A stretch of DNA of 64,000 bases, from NCBI RefSeq assembly GCF_000972865.1, contig NZ_CP011144.1, forward strand, positions 372,001-436,000. The letters run 5' to 3'. Below the pieces are notes generated by a model. The model was given only the letters and a program-made list of their open reading frames with translations. It searched no databases and was not told the DNA's origin. This document shows, one piece after another, positions 26,834-36,444 of the stretch (within the stretch, counting starts at the first letter, position 1; the number at the start of each line of letters is the position of its first letter). Made by a program: the position numbers and the translations under genes. This stretch comes from Pseudoxanthomonas suwonensis (GTDB taxonomy: Bacteria > Pseudomonadota > Gammaproteobacteria > Xanthomonadales > Xanthomonadaceae).

Positions 26834-27210
26834 GGCGTCTGATCCTGACCGGGACACGGGACTGGCAAACGGAACCGCCTGCCTGCATCCGCCGCGCGGA
26901 GGCCGACACCGGTCCATGCCCTCCCCAGGACACGCTGGATGCGGATGCCGGCGGCACCGCCATCCCCTGCCTGCCGAACGCTAACGCGGTTTGCTCGGCG
27001 GCGCAAAGTCGATCGTGCCCGGGCATGGCGCCACTGGCCGACGCACCGGCGCTGCCATGCTGTGCCAACCGGCGCGATGCTGCCCTGCCTTTCTTGCCGG
27101 TGGATGACAGCGGCACGCAGCGCGCGCCATTCGCACTTCACCCACCATGCGCCGGGCCACCAATCGGGCGGCGCGGCCGACAAACCAGCTGCGGCGTCGG
27201 CCGCTCTTCT
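26834..27210. other. Intergenic stretch without recognisable genes
   Basis: About 375 bases upstream of the patatin gene. Short open frames on both strands show no family resemblance or ribosome sites. I see nothing supported here; the promoter of the patatin operon must lie in it. Confidence 0.6.
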
Positions 27211-27306
27211 GTAGGAGCTGACTTCAGTCGGCGACACGGGCGTCGGAATCACGGGGGCGTCGCCTGTGCCAATGGCGTCGAGTCGCCGGCTGAACCCGGC
27301 TCCTAC
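27211..27306. repeat. GTAG-type palindromic element
   Basis: A complete head-to-head pair of 96 bases. Its left head is the variant GTAGGAGCTGACTTCAGTCG (stem GCTGA/TCGGC). Its right head is the common GCCGGCTGAACCCGGCTCCT followed by AC. The two heads therefore carry different but still self-complementary stems. Confidence 0.9.
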
Positions 27307-27315
27307 AACCCCGCC

Positions 27316-27415
27316 CCGTCGTCCCGGCGTAGGCCGGGACCCAGTGACTTCAGGCTTCTACGTTGGCATCAAACGGCGGAAAGGCGCTAGGTCCCGGCCT
27401 ACGCCGGGACGACGG
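27316..27415. repeat. CCGTCGTCCCGGC-type element with 26-bp terminal inverted repeats
   Basis: Arms 27316-27341 and 27390-27415 are exact complements (CCGTCGTCCCGGCGTAGGCC then GGGACC) around 48 bases that include CCAGTGACTT. The copies at 41635-41761 and 44906-45002 have the same layout and also keep a CCAGTGACTT or CCAGCGACTT motif inside. It directly follows a GTAG element. Confidence 0.9.
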
Positions 27416-27497
27416 TGGAGATGGAGCGGCCGCACTACGCCGCCTCGCCGTCACCGAAAGCGACGCACCACGTATCCAGGCACAGCGAACGCGCGCC

Positions 27498-28148
27498 CTA
27501 CTCGCTGCAATCGGCCCGTCGCACCTCGGCGACGAACCGGCGCATCTTCTCGCCGTCCTTGATCCCGGGCGCCACCTCGATGCCGCTGGCCACGTCGACC
27601 GCCCAGGGCAGAGTGGCCAGGACCGCATCCTGGACGTTGTCGGGGGTGATGCCGCCGGCCAGCACGAACGGCCGGTGCAGCCCGGTGGGGATGCGGCTCC
27701 AGTCGAAGGCATGGCCGGTGCCGCCGCCCTGCCCCTTGCCGTGGCTGTCGAACAGGAAGCCGTCGGCGTTGGGCCAGCGCTGCTGCAGCGTGCGCGCGTC
27801 CCAGGCTTCGCCATTTCCCATCGGTACGGCCTTCATCCACGGCACGCGGAACGCGCGGCAGAACGCGTCGTCCTCTTCGCCGTGGAACTGCAGCAGGTGC
27901 GGGCGCACCTGGCGCACCACCTCGCGCACCTCGGCGGCGCCGTTGTCGCGGAACAGCGCCACCACGCTGACCATCGGCGCCACCGCCAGGCGCAGCTGCC
28001 GCGCCTCGGTCGGCGCCAGCCGGCGTGGACTGCCCTCGGCGAAGACGAAGCCGACCGCGTCCACGCCCAGTTCGCCGGCCAGGCGCACGTCGCCCGGGCG
28101 GGTCATGCCACAGAACTTGATCCGGGTGCGGTACAGGGTGCGGTTCAC
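27498..28148 (-). CDS. trpF: Phosphoribosylanthranilate isomerase
   Basis: 216 residues; third step of the tryptophan branch (PRA to CdRP). The catalytic Cys is in [13 protein letters not shown] and the Asp in the DVASGIE region; the phosphate loops [12 protein letters not shown] and [15 protein letters not shown] are present. The start is GTG at 28148, overlapping the truA stop as GTGA, so translation is coupled to truA. In relatives trpF is followed closely by trpB; here trpB is about 10 kb away. Confidence 0.95.
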   Translation of the reverse strand: MNRTLYRTRIKFCGMTRPGDVRLAGELGVDAVGFVFAEGSPRRLAPTEARQLRLAVAPMVSVVALFRDNGAAEVREVVRQVRPHLLQFHGEEDDAFCRAFRVPWMKAVPMGNGEAWDARTLQQRWPNADGFLFDSHGKGQGGGTGHAFDWSRIPTGLHRPFVLAGGITPDNVQDAVLATLPWAVDVASGIEVAPGIKDGEKMRRFVAEVRRADCSE

Positions 28149-28918
28149 AGCGTCACCTCCGCGGGCAGGCCCCATTCCGGAGGATACAGCGGACGCAGGA
28201 ACACCAGCCCCTGCGGCGGCGCGGTCGGCCCGGCCAGGGTGCGGTCGCGGCCTGCCAGCAGCTGCGCGATCCAGTCCTCCGGCTGGGCGCCAGCGCCCAC
28301 TTCCAGCAGCGAGCCGACGATGTTGCGGACCATGTGGTGCAGGAAAGCGTTGGCCTGCACTTCGATCTCCACCGTCTCGCCGACCCGTCGCACCCCGATC
28401 TCCTGCAGGTCGCGGCGCGCGTGCGGCGCCTGGCAGTGCACGGTGCGGAAGGCGCTGAAGTCGTTCTCGCCCAGCAGCGCCTGGGCGGCGCGGTGCATCG
28501 CCTCGGCGTCCAGCGGCCGGCGTTCCCAGGCCATCAGCTGCCGGTACAGCGCCGGCCGCACCTGGCGGTTGACCAGGCGGTAGCGGTAGCGGCGCGCGCG
28601 CGCCGAGAAGCGCGCACTGAATTCGAGCGGCACCGGCACGCACCAGCGCACGCACACGGCCGGCGGCAGGCGGCCGGTCACGCCCAGGGTCCATGCGCGC
28701 GGGTCGCGCTCGGCGGTGCTGTCGAAATGCACGACCTGGCATTCGGCGTGGACGCCGGCGTCGGTGCGCCCGGCGCAGGTCACGGTGATGGCCTGGTCGG
28801 CCACCGAGCTCAGCGCGCGCTCGAGCGCAGCCTGCACGGTCGGCGGCCCGGACGGCCCGAGCGCCTGCCAGCCCTGGAAGCCGCCGCCGTCGTATTCGAC
28901 GCCCAGCGCGTAACGCAT
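28145..28918 (-). CDS. truA: tRNA pseudouridine(38-40) synthase
   Basis: 257 residues; makes pseudouridine 38-40 in the tRNA anticodon arm. The catalytic Asp is in [11 protein letters not shown] (about 50-60); other family blocks are [18 protein letters not shown] at the start, [16 protein letters not shown] and [13 protein letters not shown]. Length is normal. The start at 28918 is chosen for the conserved MRYAL. It sits between fimV and trpF, all on the minus strand. Confidence 0.96.
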   Translation of the reverse strand: MRYALGVEYDGGGFQGWQALGPSGPPTVQAALERALSSVADQAITVTCAGRTDAGVHAECQVVHFDSTAERDPRAWTLGVTGRLPPAVCVRWCVPVPLEFSARFSARARRYRYRLVNRQVRPALYRQLMAWERRPLDAEAMHRAAQALLGENDFSAFRTVHCQAPHARRDLQEIGVRRVGETVEIEVQANAFLHHMVRNIVGSLLEVGAGAQPEDWIAQLLAGRDRTLAGPTAPPQGLVFLRPLYPPEWGLPAEVTL

Positions 28919-28937
28919 GACCGCGGCGCTTCCCGGA

Positions 28938-30671
28938 TCAGCCGATCTCGCGAAGCAGCTGCGCCGCTTCGTCGCGCGCGGACGGATCGTGGCCGGCGGC
29001 GACCTCGTGCAGCAGGGTCCGCGCGGTCTCCACGTCACCCAGGTCGAGGTAGGCGATGGCCAGCTCCAGGCGCTCGCGCCCGGCCGGGGCCGGGTTCAGC
29101 GGCGCCAGGCCGATCGCCGCGCCGGCCGTGCCGGTATGCCAGGCCGGCGCCGTGCCGTCGTCCGGATGGGTCGCGGCCGGGTACGGGGTGTCCTCGTAGG
29201 GATGGTGCGCCTCTTCCGGGGTGTCGGCCGCCAGCGTCGGATCGGCCGACGTCTGCGGCTGTGGCACCGCCGCGGCCAGCGCCGCCGCGTCGAAACCGCC
29301 ACTGCGGGCGACCGGGATCGGCAACGGCTTGGGCCGGCGCGCCAGCCACCACACCAGCGCGGCCACCAGCAGCAGGCCGACGCCGGCCCACAGCCAGGCC
29401 GGGGCGGCGCCGTCGCCCTGCGCCGCGGACGCGGCATTGGTTTTCGCCAGCGTCTGCTGCGCGGCGGCCAGTTCGCTGTCCTTGAGCTCGATCAGCCTGG
29501 ATTGCTGCTGCTGCAGCTTCTCCAGTTCCTCGACCCGGCTGCGCAGTTCCGCCAGTTCCGAGTCGCGCGTGGCCAGGTCTTCCCGGGCCTGGCGCAGTTG
29601 TTCGTTTGCCAGCATGTCGCCCTCGCCACCGGCGCCGAGTCCGGATTCTGTCGCCTGGGTGCCGGCCGCTGCGGCCGCCGGCGCGATTTCCAGCCGCGCG
29701 CCGGACGCTGCCGCTGGCGGCGCCGCGGCCGGAGCGGACGCGGCGGCGGTCGCCGGCACCGTGCCGGCATCGGCCGGCTGTGGGATCGGGCGCACGGCCT
29801 GCCGCCACTGCGCGGTCTGTTCGCGCACCAGCGCCGCGGCGCTGGCCGCGTCGGCCTCGTAGTCGGCCGCGCCCGGCATCCGCAACTCCGCACCGGCGCG
29901 CACGCGATGGATGTTGCCGCCGATGAAGGCCTCGGGATTGGCCCGCAGCAGCGCCACCATCGCTTCGTTGAGGCTGCGGCCGCCGCGGTCCATGCCCGCG
30001 GCGATCTGCGACAGGGTCTGGCCGCGCTCGATCCGCGCGAGCACCTCGCCGGGCGCGGCGGTGGCGACGCTGGCCGCGGCGCGTGGCGCAGGCGCAGGCG
30101 CAGGCGCAGGCGCCGGCGCCGGCGCGGCGGGTGCGGCAGGCGGCGCGGGTACCGCCGCGGGCGCGACGGGCACGGGCTGCGGTTCGCGCACGATGGCGTC
30201 CGAAGGCATCGCCCGCGGCGCTTCGATCACCGGCGCCTCGATCGCCTCGGCGGTCCGCGGCGCGGCGACCAGCGCCGAGTATTCGCGCACCAGCCGGCCC
30301 TGGCCCCAGTCGACTTCGACCAGGAAACCCACGGCCGGCACGTCGACCGGCGCGCTGCTGGTGACCCGGACCACGGCGCGGCCCTGGGCATCGGTGGTGA
30401 TCTCGAACTGCAGGTCGCGGACCAGCCCCGACGGCGGCTGCAGGCCGACGCGGGCGAAAGTCTCCGGCGAGGCCAGGCGCGCACGCGCGTTCTCGAGCTC
30501 GCCCGGTTCGTTGGAAATGATCGGGATCTCGGCCAGCAGCGGCTGGCCGGGCGCGGACAGCACCCGGATCTGGCCCAGGCCGAGCGCCATCGCGCCGCCG
30601 CTCAGCAGCAACAGCGCGAGCGCCAGCAACCAATGCCACGGGCGCGTGGCGCCCCGTCCCCTGCTTCTCAT
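28938..30671 (-). CDS. fimV: FimV-like inner-membrane/peptidoglycan-binding protein
   Basis: 577 residues. After a signal/anchor ([18 protein letters not shown]) comes the FimV N-terminal domain ([20 protein letters not shown]). A run of Ala-Pro dipeptides follows, then a LysM domain ([20 protein letters not shown] then [13 protein letters not shown]), a coiled coil (about 385-435), a membrane helix ([17 protein letters not shown]) and a short C-terminal TPR-like FimV domain ([20 protein letters not shown]). FimV scaffolds type IV pilus machinery and cell-pole signalling. It is shorter than Pseudomonas FimV (about 900), mainly in the acidic cytoplasmic part. It is 19 bases upstream of truA. 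Confidence 0.92.
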   Translation of the reverse strand: MRSRGRGATRPWHWLLALALLLLSGGAMALGLGQIRVLSAPGQPLLAEIPIISNEPGELENARARLASPETFARVGLQPPSGLVRDLQFEITTDAQGRAVVRVTSSAPVDVPAVGFLVEVDWGQGRLVREYSALVAAPRTAEAIEAPVIEAPRAMPSDAIVREPQPVPVAPAAVPAPPAAPAAPAPAPAPAPAPAPRAAASVATAAPGEVLARIERGQTLSQIAAGMDRGGRSLNEAMVALLRANPEAFIGGNIHRVRAGAELRMPGAADYEADAASAAALVREQTAQWRQAVRPIPQPADAGTVPATAAASAPAAAPPAAASGARLEIAPAAAAAGTQATESGLGAGGEGDMLANEQLRQAREDLATRDSELAELRSRVEELEKLQQQQSRLIELKDSELAAAQQTLAKTNAASAAQGDGAAPAWLWAGVGLLLVAALVWWLARRPKPLPIPVARSGGFDAAALAAAVPQPQTSADPTLAADTPEEAHHPYEDTPYPAATHPDDGTAPAWHTGTAGAAIGLAPLNPAPAGRERLELAIAYLDLGDVETARTLLHEVAAGHDPSARDEAAQLLREIG

Positions 30672-30701
30672 GCGCCGCACTATAGCCGAGGCCCCGCCAT
30701 T

Positions 30702-30793
30702 GTAGGAGCGGGCATGACCGCGACCCGACGCCGTCGGCCCAGGCGACGCCCTCTGGATTCCGACGCCCGGGTCGCGGTCATGCCCGCTCCTGC
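30702..30793. repeat. GTAG-type palindromic element (GCGGG/CCGC variant)
   Basis: About 92 bases with heads GTAGGAGCGGGCATGACCGC and its inverted copy (right end CTGC instead of CTAC). It lies in the asd-fimV gap, 30 bases upstream of fimV. Confidence 0.88.
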
Positions 30794-30835
30794 AAGAAAG
30801 CGCGGCGCAGGCTGCGAGCCCGCGCCGCACCGGCC

Positions 30836-31861
30836 TCAGCCTTCCTGCGCCACCAGCTCCGCCACCTGCACCGCGTTGAGCGCGGCGCCCTTGCGGATGT
30901 TGTCGGACACGATCCACAGGTTCAGGCCGCGCGGGTGCGAGAAGTCCTCGCGGATCCGGCCCACGTACACCGCGTCGTTGCCCGAGGCGTGGGTGACCGG
31001 GGTCGGGTAGCCGCCGGCCCTGCGCTCGTCCACCACCTCCACGCCGGGCGAGCGCTCCAGCAGCTCGCGCGCGGCCTCCGGCGTGACCTTCTTCTTCGTC
31101 TCGATCGCCACCGCCTCGGAATGGCCGAAGAACACCGGCACGCGCACCGCGGTCGGGTTCACCTGGATGGAGTCGTCGCCGAGGATCTTGCGGGTCTCCC
31201 AGACCAGCTTCATCTCCTCCTTGGTGTAGCCGTTGTCCTGGAAGTCGTCGATGTGCGGGATCAGGTTGAAGGCGATCTGCACCGGGAAGCGCTGCGGATC
31301 GGCGTCCTGGAAGTTGAGCAGCGCGCCGGTCTGCCGGCCCAGCTCCTCCAGCGCCGAACGGCCGGCGCCGGACACCGACTGGTAGGTGGCCACGTTGATC
31401 CGCTCGATGCCGTACTCGCGGTGGAGCGGCGCCAGCGCGACCAGCATCTGCATGGTCGAGCAGTTGGGGTTGGCGATGATCCCGCGCGGACGGTGCTTCG
31501 CGGCCTCCGGGTTGACCTCCGAGACCACCAGCGGCACGTCGTCGTCGTAGCGGAACGCCGAGGAGTTGTCGATCACCACCGCGCCGGCCGCGGCGAACTT
31601 CGGCGCGTATTCCTTGGACACGCCGCCGCCAGCCGAGAACAGGGCGATGTCCACGCCGGTCGGATCGAAGCCGGCCAGGTCCTGGACCTCGATCTTGCGG
31701 CCGGCGAATTCAACGTCGCCCCCGGCCGAGCGCTCGGACGCCAGGGCGATGATCTTTCCGACCGGAAACTGGCGCTCGGCCAGGATGGCCAGCATGGTCT
31801 CGCCGACCGCGCCGGTGGCGCCGACGACGGCGACGGTGAAACGACGTTCTGCATTGCTCAT
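30836..31861 (-). CDS. asd: Aspartate-semialdehyde dehydrogenase
   Basis: 341 residues; NADPH-dependent reduction of aspartyl phosphate on the way to lysine, threonine, methionine and diaminopimelate. Rossmann loop VVGATGAVGETML (about 12-24), catalytic Cys in IIANPNCSTMQM (about 130), and VFFGHSEAVAIE with the active-site His later. Length is normal. It lies upstream of fimV on the same strand, the classic order in Xanthomonas and Pseudomonas. Confidence 0.97.
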   Translation of the reverse strand: MSNAERRFTVAVVGATGAVGETMLAILAERQFPVGKIIALASERSAGGDVEFAGRKIEVQDLAGFDPTGVDIALFSAGGGVSKEYAPKFAAAGAVVIDNSSAFRYDDDVPLVVSEVNPEAAKHRPRGIIANPNCSTMQMLVALAPLHREYGIERINVATYQSVSGAGRSALEELGRQTGALLNFQDADPQRFPVQIAFNLIPHIDDFQDNGYTKEEMKLVWETRKILGDDSIQVNPTAVRVPVFFGHSEAVAIETKKKVTPEAARELLERSPGVEVVDERRAGGYPTPVTHASGNDAVYVGRIREDFSHPRGLNLWIVSDNIRKGAALNAVQVAELVAQEG

Positions 31862-31934
31862 GGGGTGTTCTCGGATTCGTGGGGTATTCGGATTCGTTGC
31901 GGGGTCGCGCAGTGCGCGCGTGCGGCCGGGTTCG

Positions 31935-31981
31935 GGGAACCTCCCTCCGGGTGCAGCCCGTCGGGCTAGGCGGAGGTTCCC
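31935..31981. terminator. Hairpin at the end of the hydroxyacid dehydrogenase gene
   Basis: Arms GGGAACCTCC (31935-31944) and its complement (31972-31981) enclose a second pairing of CCCG/CGGG. The right arm overlaps the last codons of the dehydrogenase gene. There is no T run, so it is only a possible terminator or an mRNA-stabilising hairpin. Confidence 0.4.
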
Positions 31982-33024
31982 TGTCGTTTGCCGGCCGCGG
32001 CTTTGCCCTCGCCCTGGCCGGCGATGGCGGTCGTCTTTTTCGCGGTGACCGGGTTGGCCGGGTGGCCGGCCCGCGGCCCGACGCCGAGCGCGGCCAGCAG
32101 GTTGTCCACCGCCAGCTGCACCATCGCCCGGCGCGTGGCCAGCGAGGCGCTGCCGATGTGCGGGGTCAGCACCACGTTGCGCAGCGCCAGCAGCTCCGGG
32201 CGCACCGCCGGCTCGCCCTCGTACACGTCCAGCCCGGCCGCGGCCAGGCGGCCGTGGGCCAGCACGTCGGCCAGCGCCGGTTCGTCGACCAGGCCGCCGC
32301 GGGCGACGTTCACCAGCGTGGCCGTGGGCTTCATCTTCGCCAGCGCAGCCGCGTCGATGAGGTGGTGGCTGGCCGGCGAATACGGCAGCACCAGCACCAG
32401 GTGGTCGGCCTGCGCCAGCAGGGTGTCGAAATCGACGTAGCGCGCGCCCACCCGGCGCTCGACCGTCTCCGGCAAGCGCGAGCGGTTGTGGTACAGCACC
32501 TTCATGCCGAAGCCGTGGTGGCCGCGGCGGGCGATGCCCTGCCCGATCCGGCCCATGCCAAGGATGCCCAGGGTGCTGCCGTGGATGTCGGCGCCGAGCA
32601 TCGTCGAGAACGACCACTGCTTCCAGCGGCCTTCGCGCAACCAGCGCTCGGACTCGGTGATCCGGCGCGCGGCGGCCATCAGCAGTGCGAAGCCGAGGTC
32701 GGCGGTGGTCTCGCTCAGCACCTCGGGCGTGTTGGTGGCGACGATGCCGGCCGCATCCAGCGCGGGAATGTCGAGGTTGTTGTAGCCGACGCCGACGTTG
32801 GCGATGGCGCGCAGGCGCGGGGCGCCAGCGAGTTCCTGCGCACCGATGCGCTCGTTGAGCGTGACCAGCGCGCCGTCGGCCTCGCGCAGCGCGGCGGCGA
32901 TGGCGGCCGGGTCGTGCTCGGTGACCTCCGCGACCGCATCCACGTCGCAGTGCGCCGCGAGCTGCCCGACAATGTCGTCGAACAGTGGCTGCGACACCCA
33001 TACGCGCGGACGCGATCCGGCCAT
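31966..33024 (-). CDS. D-isomer 2-hydroxyacid dehydrogenase (glyoxylate/hydroxypyruvate reductase-like)
   Basis: 352 residues. The NAD(P) loop is LGILGMGRIGQGIARRG (about 150-166). The catalytic triad is in NVARGGLVDE (Arg), DVYEGEPAV (Glu) and LTPHIGSAS (His). The substrate loop VGVGYNNLDIPAL matches GhrB-type reductases of glyoxylate and hydroxypyruvate. A Lys/Ala-rich tail of about 30 residues after the last family helix is extra. It lies 4 bases downstream of aroC, so they share a transcript. Confidence 0.93.
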   Translation of the reverse strand: MAGSRPRVWVSQPLFDDIVGQLAAHCDVDAVAEVTEHDPAAIAAALREADGALVTLNERIGAQELAGAPRLRAIANVGVGYNNLDIPALDAAGIVATNTPEVLSETTADLGFALLMAAARRITESERWLREGRWKQWSFSTMLGADIHGSTLGILGMGRIGQGIARRGHHGFGMKVLYHNRSRLPETVERRVGARYVDFDTLLAQADHLVLVLPYSPASHHLIDAAALAKMKPTATLVNVARGGLVDEPALADVLAHGRLAAAGLDVYEGEPAVRPELLALRNVVLTPHIGSASLATRRAMVQLAVDNLLAALGVGPRAGHPANPVTAKKTTAIAGQGEGKAAAGKRQGTSA

Positions 33025-33028
33025 GGCC

Positions 33029-34162
33029 CTAGTCCCGGCTCCCCTGCCCGGCCGCGCCGATATCGCCGGCGCCCGCGGGAATGCGCGGCGCGACCTCGCC
33101 GACGTCGCCGCACTGGGCGCGGTGGCGCAGCGCCTGGTCCATCAGCACCAGCGCGACCATTGCCTCGGCGATCGGCGTGGCGCGGATGCCCACGCACGGA
33201 TCGTGGCGGCCGGTGGTGACCACCTCCACCGCGTTGCCGTCCACGTCCACGGTCGGCCCGGGCAGGCGCAGGCTGGAGGTGGGCTTGAGCGCGAGCGAGG
33301 CGACCACCTGCTGGCCGGTGGAGATGCCGCCGAGGATGCCGCCGGCGTGGTTGCTGGCGAAGCCTTCCGGCGCAATCAGGTCGCGGTGGTGCGTGCCCTT
33401 CTGCGCGACCACGCCGAAACCGTCGCCGATCTCCACGCCCTTGACCGCGTTGATGCTCATCAGCGCCGCGGCCAGTTCGCCGTCGAGCTTGCCGTAGATC
33501 GGTTCGCCCCAGCCCGGCGGCACGCCATCGGCGACCACCGTGACCCGTGCTCCGACCGAATCGCCGGACTTGCGCAGCGCGTCCATGTACGCCTCCAGCT
33601 CCGGCACCTGCGCCGCGTGCGGCCAGAAGAACGGGTTGTCTTCCACCGCGCTCCAGTCGAAGCCGGCCGGTGCGACTTCGCCCAACTGGGCCAGGAAGCC
33701 GCGCACGGTCACGCCGTAACGCTGCCTGAGCCACTTCTTGGCGATCACCGCGGCGGCCACGCGCATGGTGGTCTCGCGCGCCGAGCTGCGGCCGCCGCCG
33801 CGCGGGTCGCGGATGCCGTACTTCTGCCAGTAGCTGTAGTCGGCATGGCCCGGGCGGAACTGCGCGGCGATGTTCGCGTAGTCCTTGCTGCGCGCGTCGG
33901 TGTTGCGGACCAGCAGCGCGATCGGGGTGCCGGTGGTGCGGCCTTCGTAGACGCCGGACAGGATCTCGACCTCGTCAGCCTCGCGCCGCGCCGAGGTGTG
34001 GCGCGACTTGCCGGTGGCGCGGCGCTGCAGGTCGTGGGCGAACTCCTCCGGCGCCAGCTCCAGTCCTGGCGGGCAGCCGTCGACCACGCAGCCGATGGCC
34101 GGGCCATGCGACTCGCCGAAGGTGGTGATCGACAACAGCTTGCCGAAGGTGTTGCTGCTCAA
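33029..34162 (-). CDS. aroC: Chorismate synthase
   Basis: 377 residues from a TTG start at 34162, which yields the conserved [20 protein letters not shown] and has GGAG ahead; an in-frame ATG at 34210 would add 16 residues that do not fit the family. The enzyme makes chorismate from EPSP with reduced FMN. Signatures are [38 protein letters not shown] and [18 protein letters not shown], plus QKGTHHRDL. Length is slightly above the usual 360. It is followed 4 bases later by the hydroxyacid dehydrogenase gene. Confidence 0.95.
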   Translation of the reverse strand: MSSNTFGKLLSITTFGESHGPAIGCVVDGCPPGLELAPEEFAHDLQRRATGKSRHTSARREADEVEILSGVYEGRTTGTPIALLVRNTDARSKDYANIAAQFRPGHADYSYWQKYGIRDPRGGGRSSARETTMRVAAAVIAKKWLRQRYGVTVRGFLAQLGEVAPAGFDWSAVEDNPFFWPHAAQVPELEAYMDALRKSGDSVGARVTVVADGVPPGWGEPIYGKLDGELAAALMSINAVKGVEIGDGFGVVAQKGTHHRDLIAPEGFASNHAGGILGGISTGQQVVASLALKPTSSLRLPGPTVDVDGNAVEVVTTGRHDPCVGIRATPIAEAMVALVLMDQALRHRAQCGDVGEVAPRIPAGAGDIGAAGQGSRD

Positions 34163-34320
34163 GGCGCGCTCCGCGGGGGAGAACCGGTGGAAGACGCGCA
34201 AGGATCGCATATCGGCGCGGTTGCTGCAGTGCGTCAGGCCAGGTCGAAACGTTGCCTTGGCAACGGTTTCGGCGGATCGAAACGGGGAGCGTTACCCGCA
34301 CACCAACCGGACAAGGCAAG

Positions 34321-34691
34321 AACGCTGGCTTCGGACGGAGTCCGCCACCGCGTGGGGGATGGCCCATCCCTCGGGACGACATCCTGTCTTTACTCGGGTC
34401 GTGGCACATCCATGTGCCACTTGGTCCATCCCCCATGCGGTGGCGGACTTTCGCGATCTTTAAGACCTGTGTCTTCGGTCGCGCGGGAGACAAAGCAGCG
34501 CTTTGGCCTGGCCGTAGCTCTTGCTCCACCGAAGCGCATACCCGGACCCGCACCGAAGGCCGTCGGCCTGCGGGGAGGGGGGGGCAAGTGGCACATGGAT
34601 GTGCCACGGCCCTGAGTAAAGACAGGATGTCGTCCCGAAGGGTGCGCCCCCTCCCCGCAGGACGGCGGACTCCCTCCGAAGCCAGCGCGTT
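34321..34691. repeat. 370-bp nested palindromic element
   Basis: The aroC-prmB gap holds two palindromes in inverted orientation inside an outer inverted repeat. Outer arms are 34321-34346 (AACGCTGGCTTCGGACGGAG...) and 34664-34691. Palindrome A pairs 34339-34362 with 34426-34449 (23 of 24). Palindrome B pairs 34567-34581 with 34647-34661 (15 of 15). Each contains GTGGCACAT-NN-ATGTGCCAC (34401-34420 and 34588-34607) and a CATCCTGTCTTTACTC arm (A forward, B reversed). About 120 bases of unrelated sequence lie between A and B. No gene is seen in the element. It looks like a MITE-like element or two insertions of one palindromic unit. Confidence 0.85.
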
Positions 34692-34725
34692 CGCGTTTGC
34701 CTTTGCCCTTCCGGCCTGCGAAACC

Positions 34726-35655
34726 TCAGCTCCGCGCCGCGGCCAACTCGGCGATGCGCGCGTTGTGCGCGATCAGGTCGCGGCACTCGACCGCGAAGAT
34801 GCCCATCTGCCCGACCTTGAACTCGATCCAGGCCAGGTCCAGTTCCGGCAGCAGTTCGACCAGGTGCCGCTCGGACTCGCCGACCTCGCAGATCAGCAGG
34901 CCGTCCTGCGACAGGTGCAGCGGCGCGTCGCGCAGGATCTTCAGCACCAGGTCCAGCCCGTCGGGGCCGGCGCGCAGGCCCAGTTCCGGCTCGTACGAAT
35001 ATTCCTTCGGCAGCGCGTCGGTCTCGTCGTCGGTGACGTACGGCGGGTTGCTGACGATCAGCTCGTAGTGGCGCCCGGTCAGGCCGGCGAACAGGTCGGA
35101 CTTGAGCAGGGTCACGTTGTCGGCGTGCAGGCGCGCCTTGTTCTCGGAGGCCAGGGCCAGGGCGTCGTCGCTGATGTCCACGCCGTCGACCTGCCAGTCC
35201 GGGTTGTGGTGGCCCATGGCAATGGCAATACAGCCCGAGCCGGTGCACAGGTCCAGCGCGCGGCGCACCTCGCGCCCGCCCAGCCACGGCTCGAAGCCGT
35301 TCTCGATCAGTTCGGCGATCGGCGAGCGCGGCACCAGCGCGCGCGCATCGGACTTGAAGCTGAGCCCGGCGAACCAGGCCTCGCCGGTCAGGTAGGCGGC
35401 CGGCACGCGCTCGTCGATGCGGCGCTGGAACAGGGCCAGGATCGTGCGCTTCTCTTCCGTGGTCAGCCGCGACTGGCCGTAGACCGGGCTCAGGTCGTGC
35501 GGCAGGTGCAGGGCGTGCAGGACCAGCTGGGTCGCCTCGTCCATGGCGTTGTCGTAGCTGTGGCCGAAGGTCAGCCCGGCCGCGTTGAAGCGGCTGCCGC
35601 CGTAGCGGATCAGGTCGATGATCGTGTGCAGCTCGGCGGCCGGGTCGGCGGTCAT
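34726..35655 (-). CDS. prmB: Ribosomal protein L3 N5-glutamine methyltransferase
   Basis: 309 residues from the ATG at 35655. A helical N-terminal domain (about 1-110) precedes the SAM fold, with LDLCTGSGCIAIAMG (SAM loop, about 137-151), GVDISDDALALA and the substrate motif IVSNPPYV. It methylates the Gln of the GGQ-like site in ribosomal protein L3. Compared with the RF methylase PrmC, the LTGEAWFAGLSFKSDARALV stretch and length fit PrmB. Single gene, divergent from the SCO gene. Confidence 0.94.
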   Translation of the reverse strand: MTADPAAELHTIIDLIRYGGSRFNAAGLTFGHSYDNAMDEATQLVLHALHLPHDLSPVYGQSRLTTEEKRTILALFQRRIDERVPAAYLTGEAWFAGLSFKSDARALVPRSPIAELIENGFEPWLGGREVRRALDLCTGSGCIAIAMGHHNPDWQVDGVDISDDALALASENKARLHADNVTLLKSDLFAGLTGRHYELIVSNPPYVTDDETDALPKEYSYEPELGLRAGPDGLDLVLKILRDAPLHLSQDGLLICEVGESERHLVELLPELDLAWIEFKVGQMGIFAVECRDLIAHNARIAELAAARS

Positions 35656-35790
35656 GGCGCGGCGCCGCGCGGGCGCGTCGGTCGGGAAAGGCCGGCGATT
35701 ATAGGCCATCGCCCCCGGGGCCATGACGTCGGCCTCCCGGCGCTGCCGGTATCATGGCCGGCCTGAAAGCCGCCTCCGGACCGCTGACGC

Positions 35791-36444
35791 ATGTTCAACC
35801 GCACCTTCGGCTACATCCTCGTCGCCGCGCTCGCCGCCGGCCTCGGGCTGCTGGCCGCCTACCACCTGCTCGGCCGCGACGACGTCCCGTCCGCCCCGGC
35901 CCTACAGACCGTCACCCTGTTGCCGCAACCGCGCGAGCTGCCGCCGTTCAACCTGCGCCAGTCCGACGGCACGCCGCTGGTGCCGGGCGAACTGGCCGGG
36001 CACTGGACCCTGGTGTTCCTCGGCTTCACCTTCTGCCCGGACGTGTGCCCGACCACCCTGGCCGAGCTGGCCCAGGCGCAGAAGCAGTGGGAGGCGCTGC
36101 CCGAATCGACCCGCCCGCGGGTGCTGTTCGTGTCGGTGGACCCCGAGCGCGACGACCCGCGCAAGGCCGGCGAATACGCGCACGCGTTCCACCCCGACAC
36201 CCTGGCCGCGACCGGCGACGTGCCGGCGCTGGAAAAGTTCGCCACCTCGGTCGGCTTCGTGTTCATGAAGGTGCCGGGCAAGGGCTTCGAGCAGAACCCG
36301 CAGGACTACAGCGTCGACCATTCGGCCAACATCGCCGTGCTCGACCCGCAGGGCCGGCTGGCCGGGCTGATCCGGCCGCCGTTCCAGCCGGCGGCCATCG
36401 CCGACGACCTGGCACGCCTGACCGCGCAGGACCGCGCGCCGTGA
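35791..36444 (+). CDS. SCO1/SenC-family protein
   Basis: 217 residues. One N-terminal membrane helix (about 6-26) anchors a periplasmic thioredoxin fold. The copper-binding motif is [11 protein letters not shown] (Cys-x3-Cys, about 80-90), with the third ligand His in [12 protein letters not shown] (about 180). Such proteins deliver copper to the CuA site of cytochrome c oxidase or guard thiols. Its stop overlaps the psd start (GTGA). Confidence 0.94.
   Translation: MFNRTFGYILVAALAAGLGLLAAYHLLGRDDVPSAPALQTVTLLPQPRELPPFNLRQSDGTPLVPGELAGHWTLVFLGFTFCPDVCPTTLAELAQAQKQWEALPESTRPRVLFVSVDPERDDPRKAGEYAHAFHPDTLAATGDVPALEKFATSVGFVFMKVPGKGFEQNPQDYSVDHSANIAVLDPQGRLAGLIRPPFQPAAIADDLARLTAQDRAP

Noticed and set aside
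26939..27214. Short plus-strand frame in the gap upstream of the patatin gene
   Set aside because: No ribosome site, no recognisable family, and it runs into a GTAG repeat; treated as non-coding.
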